NCBI GenBank assembly: GCA_036378155.1 | Contig: DASUXA010000034.1 | Location: 22,616 to 86,615, forward strand | Reading direction: 5' to 3' | DNA length: 64,000 nucleotides | Source: DASUXA01 sp036378155 | GTDB lineage: Bacteria > Actinomycetota > Actinomycetes > Mycobacteriales > Micromonosporaceae | In this document: positions 44,183-51,221 of the stretch, in pieces | Numbering within the stretch: the first letter of the stretch is position 1 | How the letters are laid out: each line of letters begins with the position of its first letter | Made by a program: the position numbers and the translations under genes | Notes under the pieces: generated by a model | The model's database searches: none | Seen by the model: only the letters and a program-made list of their open reading frames with translations | Told to the model about the DNA's origin: nothing

Positions 44183-44619
44183 CAGAGGTAGCTCTCCACC
44201 TGGATTTGCAGCCCGAGCGGGGTGGTTGTCTCCCGGTCGGACGGGAAGTAGTCGCCCATGCCCCGTTCGATGGACAGGAACATCAGTTTCAGCCCGAGGC
44301 TCGGGTTGGCGGCCAGGTCGGCGGCGAACGCGTCGGCGGCGTCCTCGACGATGGTGTCGCTGGTGCGGGCGTCGTCGTCGGGGTCGACCAGCCGGAAGTA
44401 GATGCCGACGGTGGCGACCTCGTAGCGCAGCACGCCGCGTTCGGCAGCGCCTTCGGTCTGCTGGAACGTCACTCCCCCGCCGTAGACGCACTTCCAGTCC
44501 GGCATCGCCGGGTACCGGTAGGCGACCTGCCAGCCGTCGAGTGGCTGCCCGGTGCCGGCCAGCGTCGCCAGCCGGTCGATCAGGGCACGTTTCGCGGCGT
44601 ACGCGTTCGTCGACTTCAC
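44182..44619 (-). CDS. tail terminator/completion-like protein, 145 aa
   Basis: A small alpha/beta protein (MPDWKCVYGGGVTFQQTEG, then VATVGIYFRLVDPDDDARTS and DAADAFAADLAANPSL) with the layout of minor tail U/tail terminator proteins, which cap the tail tube. It lies directly upstream of the gp10-like gene with a 4-base overlap. It starts at GTG 44619. Assignment is by position and shape rather than close sequence identity. Confidence 0.62.
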   Translation of the reverse strand: MKSTNAYAAKRALIDRLATLAGTGQPLDGWQVAYRYPAMPDWKCVYGGGVTFQQTEGAAERGVLRYEVATVGIYFRLVDPDDDARTSDTIVEDAADAFAADLAANPSLGLKLMFLSIERGMGDYFPSDRETTTPLGLQIQVESYL

Positions 44620-44626
44620 GCTGCTC

Positions 44627-46501
44627 CTACTCGGGGGTGGTGGCGTAGCTGGATGAGTCGATCAGCGCGGCGACGCGGACGCTGCCGCCGACGGTGCCGG
44701 TGCCGTGCCGGCCGGTGCCGGTGATCACTGCGGTTGAGCCGCCCGAGCTGTCGACGTACCTCGGTGGCGGGGTGACGCTGGCGAGCCCGGTGCCGGTCGC
44801 GGTGCCGGTCGCGGAACTGGCGAGGGTGACGGCGAGCGCGGCCGTGCCGGTGGCCGTGGCGGCGGCGGGTGCGCCGAGGGTGACCCGGACGGTCGCCGAG
44901 CTGGTCGCGGTACCGGCGGCCTGCCCGGTCACCGTGTTGCTCGCGGACGCGCTGCCGGTGCCCGTGCCGCTGCCGGCGGTGGCCGCGCCGAGGGTGACCC
45001 ACACGGTGCCCGACCCGGCGGCGGTGCCGGCGCTGCGCGCGCCGAGCGTGGGCCTGGCGGTGCCGCTGCCCGAGCCGGCACCGGTGGTGGCCGCGCTGAT
45101 CGTCGCGGCGGCGGTACCGGTGGCCGTGGCGGTGCCGGCGGCCGACCCGGTCGGGATGATGCTGGCCAGCCCGGTACCGGTCGCTGTGCCGGCCGCGCCA
45201 GCGCCGATGACGACGACCCCGGCGGTGCCCGTCGCCGAGCCCGTGCCGGCCGTGGCCACGCCGACGGTGGGCCGGCCTGTACCGGTGCCCAACGCGGACC
45301 CGGACGCGGCTGCGGCCATCGTGGCGGTCACGGCGGCGGTGCCCGACGCGGACCCGGTGGCCGTCGCGCCGACGCCAGGTCGGGCGGCGGCGGTACCGGT
45401 ACCGGACCCGGCGGCGGCCACGCCGAGGGTGGGGCTGGCCGTGGCCGTGCCGGCGGCGCTGCCGGTCGCGGCCACGGCCAGCATCGGCCGGGCCGTGGTG
45501 GTGGCGGTACCAGACCCGGACGTCGACACGCCGACCGTCGCGGTGGCGGTGCCGGTGCCGGTGGCCGTGCCGGCGGCCGACCCGTTCTGTCCGGTGGGGC
45601 CACCGACCGTGCCGGTCGCCGCGGCGGTGCCGGTCGCCGTCCCGGCCGCGCGTGCGCCGACCGTCGGCGTGGCCGCACCGGTGCCGGTGCCGCCCGGCCC
45701 GGACGCGGACGCCGACGGGTACAAGGTGGTCGACGGGTACAAGGTGGTCGACGGGTACAGCGCCGTGCCGCCACCGCCGGTACCGGACCCGATGGTCGCG
45801 GTCGCCGTACCGGTGCCGGTCGCCGCGCCGGTCGCCGCGCCGTTCTGCACCGCCCCACCCGAGGCGACCTTGAATGTGGCGGTCGCGCCCATCCACTGCC
45901 GGTTCGCCGAGTCGGTGAACTTGCCTGCCTGGGTGCCGGTGGCCGCGACGAGCGTGGACTCCATCGCCGAGACGGTGTCTCTACCACCGGCCTTGGTGGT
46001 GAAGAAGTTCGAGAACCCGGTGCCGGCCGACAGCGTCGCGGCGGTGGTGCCGGCCACCGACACGGCAGCCACCACCACCTCGTTCGCCTGCGTCGTCGTC
46101 GCCGTGGCAGGCAGGGTGATGCTGGTGCCGGTGCCCGACCCGCCGTTCTGTACGTCCAGCGGCGCGGTGGTGTCCAGCCCGGTGTATTCCTGCGCGATCA
46201 CCGCGCAGTCCGTCGCGGCGTTCGAGTTGAACGTCGCGGTCACGGTGTGCCCGGACCCGCCGGTGATGTTCTTCGCATACCACAGGCTGAACGTCGAGAT
46301 ACCGACAACCTCACGAATCTTGGTGTAGGTGTTGCCCTGGTTGTCCGACACGGCGGTGATGTTGTTCGCCACCCCGGCGTCGGTGGTCGCCAACACCACG
46401 ATCAGGTTGCCGCTGCTCGTCGGGTTGGTGAACGCCGGTGTGGTGACCGTCCCGGTGCCGGCGGTCGACCCACCCATCGTGTTCTGCACGAACCCAGCCA
46501 T
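44627..46501 (-). CDS. Gly/Ala/Thr-rich 18-residue-repeat protein, 624 aa
   Basis: Residues 1-215 form a Thr/Gly-rich beta-sandwich-like domain (ITAVSDNQGNTYTKI, WYAKNITGGSGHTVTATFN, LDTTAPLDVQNGG). Residues 220-580 are about 18 degenerate repeats; the best ones are exactly 18 long, for example GSAAGTATASPTLGVAAA, GSGTGTAAARPGVGATAT and GSALGTGTGRPTVGVATA. A triple TTLYPS precedes them. The end is RYVDSSGGSTAVITGTGRHG. It has almost no charged residues in the repeats. A fibre or beta-solenoid structural protein is likely; a secreted surface role is possible. The gene also carries about seven GGTACC, unlike the other tail genes. Confidence 0.8.
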   Translation of the reverse strand: MAGFVQNTMGGSTAGTGTVTTPAFTNPTSSGNLIVVLATTDAGVANNITAVSDNQGNTYTKIREVVGISTFSLWYAKNITGGSGHTVTATFNSNAATDCAVIAQEYTGLDTTAPLDVQNGGSGTGTSITLPATATTTQANEVVVAAVSVAGTTAATLSAGTGFSNFFTTKAGGRDTVSAMESTLVAATGTQAGKFTDSANRQWMGATATFKVASGGAVQNGAATGAATGTGTATATIGSGTGGGGTALYPSTTLYPSTTLYPSASASGPGGTGTGAATPTVGARAAGTATGTAAATGTVGGPTGQNGSAAGTATGTGTATATVGVSTSGSGTATTTARPMLAVAATGSAAGTATASPTLGVAAAGSGTGTAAARPGVGATATGSASGTAAVTATMAAAASGSALGTGTGRPTVGVATAGTGSATGTAGVVVIGAGAAGTATGTGLASIIPTGSAAGTATATGTAAATISAATTGAGSGSGTARPTLGARSAGTAAGSGTVWVTLGAATAGSGTGTGSASASNTVTGQAAGTATSSATVRVTLGAPAAATATGTAALAVTLASSATGTATGTGLASVTPPPRYVDSSGGSTAVITGTGRHGTGTVGGSVRVAALIDSSSYATTPE

Positions 46502-46518
46502 CGGCCCACCCCGCGCCG

Positions 46519-46940
46519 CTACGCCGGGGTCACGAGCACGGCCGACGCGTTCCCCGCCCCACTGTTCGTGATCCACTTGCGGATCACGTTGCCGGCCGTC
46601 GCGATCGAGTTCGTGACCGTCGACCCGGTGTCGGCGAGCAGATTCACATGCTCGACGAGATTCGGGTTCGCCGTGTTCGTGCCGGTCTGCGAGATCAGGG
46701 TGAGGGCGGCCGACGAGTACAACTGGCCGACATGGCGAATGTGGTTGCTCGTCGCCCCGGCGTCGAACTTGAACGCCACGTTGCCGGCGACCTCCCGGCA
46801 CTCGATGTAGTTGCAGTCGAACCGGTTACCCTGCCCGTTGTTGATCTGCACGAGGGTGTCGAACTGTTCCAGGTTGATGCCGATCCACTGGGTGTTGTTC
46901 ACCTGGTCGATGCCGCCGACGTAGATACCGACCCCGCCGG
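46519..46940 (-). pseudogene. C-terminal fragment of a beta-helix tail spike
   Basis: The frame GVGIYVGGIDQVNNTQWIGI, ECREVAGNVAFKFDAGATSN, LLADTGSTVTNSIATAGNVI has the regular strand pattern of a right-handed beta-helix (pectate-lyase-like) as in phage tail spikes, and a proper end at 46519. No start codon or ribosome-binding site precedes it; upstream the frame runs into a recombinase fragment. About 140 residues remain. It appears to be the 3' side of a deletion joint near 46940. Confidence 0.65.
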
Positions 46941-47553
46941 TGGCGGCGCGGCGACGCCCGCGTCCGGGTGCGCTGCGACCCGCATCTGCTGCGTGAGTTG
47001 GATCGTGTAGTGCAGCGGGATCGTGTCGGTGCCGGTGGTGCCGTAGCCATACCCGCCGCCGTCGGTCTTCAGTTCGAGCGGCCGGTACGCGCGCACCCCG
47101 GCGCCGAGGTCGTGCCCGGTGGCGAGCCGGTCGGGGGTGGCGAGCATCCACGGAATGTCGACGTGAGGTCGGTACGGTCGACGGCCGCAAGGTGCTCACC
47201 AGGTCGTGGTACGACGTGGACCCGTTGCGCTGCCCGGACTGTGGCTGGCAGGTCCGCAAGGGTTGGCTGTACAGCACGTACGGGCTGTGGTACTCGGCGG
47301 TCGGGTCGACGACGGTCAGGTCCGGGTGGGCGTCGGCGAAGTCGGCGGCGATCACCGGTTCCCACCGGTGTCCGCGTCGCTGCCGGCGTGTCTCGCCGTC
47401 GCGGGTGCCGCGTTTCTTCGCCTGGTACAGCGAGTACGGCGATGCCCACGACGAGAACCCGAGCACGGCGGCCATCTCCGACGCGCCGATGCCGTGCCGG
47501 CGGCGGTCCAGCCACGCGGCCTCGCTGTCGAACACCTCCACCCGGTACGTCAT
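46941..47553 (-). pseudogene. YqaJ-like phage recombinase (exonuclease), frameshifted and truncated
   Basis: The ATG at 47553 opens MTYRVEVFDSEAAWLDRRRH, GIGASEMAAVLGFSSWASPY and HRWEPVIAADFADAHPDLTV, the N-terminus of YqaJ/lambda-exonuclease-like recombinases. The frame is lost near 47165-47190, and the conserved middle (IPWMLATPDRLATGHDLGAG, PLELKTDGGGYGYGTTGTDT, IPLHYTIQLTQQMRV) is read in a different frame, then breaks off near 46945. It is thus both frameshifted and cut at the 3' end, and cannot make the enzyme as sequenced. Confidence 0.72.
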
Positions 47554-47828
47554 CGCGACACGCGGTCCTTCCCGGCGTCGCGGTGCCGGTCGGCGTACTT
47601 GCAGGTGGCGAAGTGCGACTTGTACAGCCGCTTGCCGAAGTCCCGGTGGCTGGCCTTGCGCACCGTCGGCGGACGGTGTTCGCCCATGTCGACGAGCACC
47701 TGGTCGCCGGTCGGGTCCGGGTCGGCGTTGACCGGGGTGCGGTGCAGCTTCAGGGTCAGCGCCCACACGATCGGCGCGCCGCACGACGAGCAGGCGACGA
47801 CGGGGTAGTCATGCGGCCGGTTGGTCAC
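47550..47828 (-). CDS. zinc-ribbon-like phage protein, 92 aa
   Basis: A small protein with CSSCGAPIVWALT near the N-terminus and HFATCKYADRHR near the C-terminus, giving a likely Cys3-His/Cys zinc site; the middle (TPVNADPDPTGDQVLVDMGE) is typical of a family seen in early regions of actinophages. The function is unknown. It overlaps the YqaJ-like pseudogene start as ATGA, and its own start lies inside the end of the upstream gene, so the three were one operon. Confidence 0.75.
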   Translation of the reverse strand: MTNRPHDYPVVACSSCGAPIVWALTLKLHRTPVNADPDPTGDQVLVDMGEHRPPTVRKASHRDFGKRLYKSHFATCKYADRHRDAGKDRVSR

Positions 47829-48039
47829 GGTCGCCTCCGAGGATGATCCGGGCGAGCTTGACGCGGGTGTCCAGGGACAGCGGCGGGTAGGCGTCGACCA
47901 TGTCGCGCACCCGGTTCTCCGCTGCTAGTTCCTGTAGTTCGCGGCGTGCTTGTTCGCGTAGCTTCGGGTCTTTTGTCGCCGCGAGCCGGGCGCGGAGCCG
48001 GCGCACGCGGGCATCTTTCGGTATCGGCGCAGCAGCCAT
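47809..48039 (-). CDS. small helical phage protein, 76 aa
   Basis: An all-helical, Arg-rich protein (DARVRRLRARLAATKDPKLR, REQARRELQELAAENRVRDM) ending with a segment (YPPLSLDTRVKLARIILGG) common at the end of short actinophage early proteins. GGGAGGGGCGTCG precedes the ATG. It is the first gene of the leftward phage operon, downstream of the regulatory region at 48157-48262. No function is known to me. Confidence 0.65.
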   Translation of the reverse strand: MAAAPIPKDARVRRLRARLAATKDPKLREQARRELQELAAENRVRDMVDAYPPLSLDTRVKLARIILGGDRDQPAA

Positions 48040-48156
48040 CGACGCCCCTCCCTGGGCAATTCGGGATGTATGCGTCGCTGGGGCCAGGTACCAGCAGTTC
48101 GACGCGCTGGCGGAAGCCACGCGTCCAGGGCCAATCGACACGCCCGCCCAGTCGTC

Positions 48157-48193
48157 GCTACCTTCGGTAGCCGGGTCCGTACGGGCCGGTCAA
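48157..48193 (-). promoter_or_regulatory. leftward phage promoter with overlapping palindrome
   Basis: On the minus strand TTGACC (48193-48188) and TACCGA (48169-48164) are 18 bases apart. GCTACC-TTC-GGTAGC (48157-48171 on the plus strand) is a perfect short palindrome covering the -10 box. This is the best candidate promoter for the leftward recombination and tail genes. Confidence 0.45.
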
Positions 48194-48233
48194 AGATGAA
48201 GCTAGCACCGTGAGCAGCGGCGATGCTACGAAT

Positions 48234-48262
48234 TTGGCAACTGATTTGTCACTGCGGGTGAC
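48234..48262. promoter_or_regulatory. operator-like site shared with the other phage end
   Basis: TTGGCAAC (48234-48241) and TGTCACTG (48247-48254) recur in the same order as in the palindrome region at 31605-31635. GTCAC (48248-48252) and GTGAC (48258-48262) make an additional inverted repeat. It lies about 40 bases upstream of the leftward promoter. Confidence 0.45.
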
Positions 48263-48341
48263 GCGGGCAGTGGATGATCTGGACTTCGGGTGTCCGATTC
48301 GTACGGCGAGACAGGACGTCGGTCGTCCGAACGTATGAGTA

Positions 48342-48389
48342 GAGGCCGGCACCCCGGTGGTTGTCCCTCCGCCCGGGGGTGCCGGCCTC
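48342..48389. terminator. long hairpin between integrase and early genes
   Basis: A 14-bp perfect inverted repeat (48342-48355 and 48376-48389) with a 20-base loop lies 116 bases after the integrase stop. It is the likely integrase terminator. The rest of 48040-48504 (465 bases without a gene) holds the promoter and operator sites listed separately; nothing else stands out. Confidence 0.75.
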
Positions 48390-48504
48390 CTATGTGTCAC
48401 CAGCCCGCCGTTGCCCCATACCCCTCAGTGCCAGGCACGGCCGACCTGTTCCCCTTTCCCCGAACCTCCCGGCGGCCCGTCCCCCCCGCTCGGTTCGGTT
48501 GCGG

Positions 48505-49911
48505 TCACGCTACATCCTCGGTGCGCCACACCACCTCGACCCGACCGGGGTCGAACCGCGCCCCGTTGCCGCCGCGCCGCGCCGCCGGGCGCACCACGAT
48601 CGCGGTCAGCAGCGTGCGCACCACCTCGCGCCGCGCGCCCATGTGCAGCCGATCCCACGCCTGGCGGATACCGACGTCGGGGTCCAGCAGCACCCGCAGC
48701 GTCGGCGGGGTCGCCGCGCGCACCGCCCGACGCTGCGCCTCGTCGATGCGCGGGGTGAGCTGTGCCTCGACGCGGGCAAGGGTGGCGGCGCTGATCTGCC
48801 CGGCGGCGTACTGGTCGGCGGCGGCGTCGAGCCGGGCGCGCAGTTCGGCGACCTCGGCACGCGCGGCGGTCACCTCCGCGTCGCTGCCGGCTACCAGGCT
48901 GAACGCCTCGCGCATATCCGGCTGCGACAACCGGTCCACGATCCGGTCGACGATCAGCTCGTCGACGGCGGATTCCTTCACCGTGACGCAGCCGAACCGC
49001 TGGCAGGCGTACTTGCCGCCGTGCGCGCCGAGCACACTTGCGCACACCGCGCAGGTGGCGATGCCGGTCAGCAGGTGCCGGGCGCGTCCCGGTCGGGTGG
49101 TGCGCCGCGCCGGGTCGGTCAATACCCGTTGCGCGGCGTACCAGACGTCGTCGGTGATCAGCGCCGGCCACACCGCGTCGTGCAGCACCCCCCGGTGGCG
49201 GCGCTTGCCGAAGTACACCGGGTTGACCGCCAGCCGGCGCACCGCCTTACGGTCCCACCGCCCACCGCCCGGTGCCGGCACGCCCCGCTGGTTGAGCCGT
49301 TCGGTCAGCACCGAGATCGGCACCCCCTCGCCCACCGCGGTGATCACCTCGCGGACGATCGGCGCGGTCGCCGGGTCCGGTTCCTGCTCGACCAACGTGC
49401 GGGTCACCGGGTGGTAGCGGCGCAGATAGCCGTACGGCACATGCCCCGACGGGCGGCCGGCGGCGGCCAGCGCGGCGTGCGCGCGGCGCAGCCGCATCGA
49501 CATTTTCTCCGACTCGTACGCCGAGTCGATGCCGTCTTCGGCCAGCGACCGCCAGTCGCGCGGGTTCTGCGGGTCGTACAGCCGGTCGTGGCTGGTGATG
49601 TACAGCTTCACCCCGCCGTCGCGGCAGCGTCCCAGCAGCGGGAACCACGTCTCGGGGTCGCGGTCGCCGCGCGACGGTTCCCACAACACCAGCACGTCGA
49701 ACCGGTGCGCGGCCAGGTCGGCGAGCAGCCGCGACCAGTTCTCCCGCTGCCGGCTGGCGAACCGCGACGCCGACTCCCCGTCGGAGTAGGCCACCGCCAC
49801 CTGCCAGCCGTGCCGCTGGCACGCCCGCCGGTTCTCCGCTTCCTGCTCGGCGACCGACCGGGACTTATCTTTCGAGTTTCTGGCGTAGATGCCCGCGCGT
49901 TGTCGGTCCAT
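48505..49911 (-). CDS. int: large serine recombinase (integrase), 468 aa
   Basis: The N-terminal resolvase domain has the nucleophile Ser13 in IYARNSKD, with Arg residues in RFASRQRENWSRLLADLAAH and LVLWEPSRGDRD. The recombinase domain follows (YGYLRRYHPVTRTLVEQEPD, WDRKAVRRLAVNPVYFGKRR), then a zinc ribbon (CAVCASVLGAH, CQRFGC) and a coiled-coil segment (VAELRARLDAAADQYAAGQ). It integrates and, with a directionality factor, excises the element. No such factor is recognisable here. The gene begins 31 bases from attR, and its -10 box (TATGCT, 49923-49918) leaves only six bases before ATG, so the mRNA may be leaderless. Confidence 0.95.
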   Translation of the reverse strand: MDRQRAGIYARNSKDKSRSVAEQEAENRRACQRHGWQVAVAYSDGESASRFASRQRENWSRLLADLAAHRFDVLVLWEPSRGDRDPETWFPLLGRCRDGGVKLYITSHDRLYDPQNPRDWRSLAEDGIDSAYESEKMSMRLRRAHAALAAAGRPSGHVPYGYLRRYHPVTRTLVEQEPDPATAPIVREVITAVGEGVPISVLTERLNQRGVPAPGGGRWDRKAVRRLAVNPVYFGKRRHRGVLHDAVWPALITDDVWYAAQRVLTDPARRTTRPGRARHLLTGIATCAVCASVLGAHGGKYACQRFGCVTVKESAVDELIVDRIVDRLSQPDMREAFSLVAGSDAEVTAARAEVAELRARLDAAADQYAAGQISAATLARVEAQLTPRIDEAQRRAVRAATPPTLRVLLDPDVGIRQAWDRLHMGARREVVRTLLTAIVVRPAARRGGNGARFDPGRVEVVWRTEDVA

Positions 49912-49917
49912 GCCGGT

Positions 49918-49923
49918 AGCATA
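49918..49923 (-). promoter_or_regulatory. -10 box of the integrase gene
   Basis: TATGCT ends six bases before the integrase ATG, the spacing of leaderless actinobacterial transcripts. The -35 region would fall on 49941-49946, that is on the att core, so its sequence would differ between integrated and circular forms. Confidence 0.4.
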
Positions 49924-49942
49924 AACCTATACGGGGCGCTCC

Positions 49943-49946
49943 CCTG
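49943..49946. other. attR core of the prophage
   Basis: CCTG shared with 30110-30113. The sequence to the right continues the interrupted methyltransferase. Joined through the core, the phage arms give an attP with the imperfect inverted repeat GGGGCGCTC / GAGTGCCCC (8 of 9 pairs) around CCTGAGT, typical of serine-integrase sites. Confidence 0.8.
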
Positions 49947-50436
49947 GGCCGGCGGTCAGGCGCTCGCCCGGTACGTGCTGGACCATCCCGACACGGTCGC
50001 CGGTCGCCGGGTCCTCGACCTGGCGACCGGCGGCGGACTGGTGGCGATCGCCGCCGGTCGGGCGGGCGCGGCACGCGTGTGCGCGTACGACGTCGACCCG
50101 CTGTCCGGGGCGGCGACGACACTGAACGCCTCGCTCAACCGGTCCGCGGTCACCGTCACCGTCGCCGACCCGCTCGACGGCGACCCGGACGAGGCGGACG
50201 TGATCCTGGCGGGCGACGTGTTCTACAGCCGGCAGATGGCGTCGCGGGTGCTCGACTTCCTCGACCGGGCGCGGCGGCGCGGCGTGGACGTGCTGGTCGG
50301 CGACCCGGGTCGGGCGTACCTGCCGCGCGAGCGGTTCGCCCCGGTCGCGGTGTACGACGTGCCGGTGAGCCGGGCGTTGGAGAGCGCGGACAGCAAGCGC
50401 ACCACGGTGTGGCGGCTGGCACACGGACCGCGCTGA
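49945..50436 (+). pseudogene. 3' part of class I SAM methyltransferase, cut by prophage
   Basis: The frame encodes 163 residues: WAGGQALARYVLDHPDTVAG, motif I VLDLATGGG, AYDVDPLSGAATTLNASL, DVILAGDVFYSRQMASRVLD and the end VYDVPVSRALESADSKRT. It resembles nicotinamide-N-methyltransferase/PrmA-like enzymes. The start codon and first 55 codons are at 29947. In the integrated state an in-frame GTG at 49975 could at best give a product missing the N-terminal 65 residues. Confidence 0.88.
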
Positions 50437-50533
50437 GGTCGGGTTGCGCCCGGCCGGCGCTCGGCGAGCCGGTCGGTCCGGGCGGGGGCCGCGTCACGCG
50501 TGGACGGAGTCCGATCCGGGTACTTGTCCAGCC

Positions 50534-51205
50534 GTGGTGGGCCGCACGACCGACGTCGAGACCCGGACCCAGGCGTCCGGGATCTCGGCGCGTCGGCGGG
50601 TCGCGGTGGCATTCGCGGTCGGGGTGGCGGTCGCGGTACCCGCCGGGTGGTTCGGTTCGGCGCTGCTCGCCCCGCTGATCGCCTGGTGTGTCGCTGCGGC
50701 GACGTACCTGACCTGGGTATGGCTGGCGATCTGGCGGCTGGACGCGGATCGCACCGCGCGGCAGGCGGTACGCGAGGACCCCAGTCGCGCCGCCGCCGAC
50801 GTCGTGCTGCTGTCCGCGGCGGTGGCGAGCCTCGCGGCGGTCGCGATCGTCGTGGTCCGCGCCACCCACACCTCGGGTACCCACAAGGCGCTGCAGGTCT
50901 TCCTCGTCGTGGCGAGCGTCCTGCTGGCGTGGACGATCGTGCACACCACGTTCACGCTGCGGTACGCCCACATGTACTACACGGGTCCGGACGGCGGCGT
51001 GAACTTCAACCAGGACGCCCCGCCCCAGTACTCGGACTTCGCGTACCTCGCGTTCACCGTCGGGATGACGTTCCAGGTGTCGGACACGAACCTGACCACG
51101 CCGCAGATGCGCGCCACGGCGCTGCGTCACGCCCTGCTGTCGTACCTGTTCGGCGCGGTCATCCTGGCGACCACGATCAACCTGGTCGCAGGGCTGAGCA
51201 GGTAG
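50534..51205 (+). CDS. DUF1345 membrane protein, about 223 aa
   Basis: A polytopic membrane protein with five hydrophobic segments and the DUF1345 hallmarks VHTTFTLRYAHMYYTGPDGG and SDFAYLAFTVGMTFQVSDTN, close to the C-terminal helix. The role of the family is unknown. GTG 50534 (or 50537) has no ribosome-binding site and TACTTGT lies just upstream, so a leaderless mRNA is possible. A longer frame from 50444 overlaps only low-complexity sequence. Confidence 0.85.
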   Translation: MVGRTTDVETRTQASGISARRRVAVAFAVGVAVAVPAGWFGSALLAPLIAWCVAAATYLTWVWLAIWRLDADRTARQAVREDPSRAAADVVLLSAAVASLAAVAIVVVRATHTSGTHKALQVFLVVASVLLAWTIVHTTFTLRYAHMYYTGPDGGVNFNQDAPPQYSDFAYLAFTVGMTFQVSDTNLTTPQMRATALRHALLSYLFGAVILATTINLVAGLSR

Positions 51206-51221
51206 CCAACCGCCATACTGG

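Larger units (their letters stand above)
30111..49946. mobile_element. defective actinophage-type prophage, about 19.8 kb
   Basis: Bounded by the att cores, the element carries a serine integrase next to attR, a short recombination region, tail genes, holin-like and HNH genes and an HTH protein, almost all on the minus strand, plus one plus-strand DUF932 gene beside attL. Terminase, portal, scaffold, capsid and a recognisable major tail protein were not found, and endolysin is not evident. GGTACC is nearly absent from the tail genes, unlike the host. The gene order (head-tail connector, chaperones, tape measure, distal tail, lysis) is that of siphophages. Confidence 0.92.

Noticed and set aside
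44627..46501. Repeat gene as a PE_PGRS-type mycobacterial protein
   Set aside because: The N-terminal domain lacks the PE helix pair and the repeat unit is 18-residue Thr/Ala-rich rather than Gly-Gly-Ala triplets.
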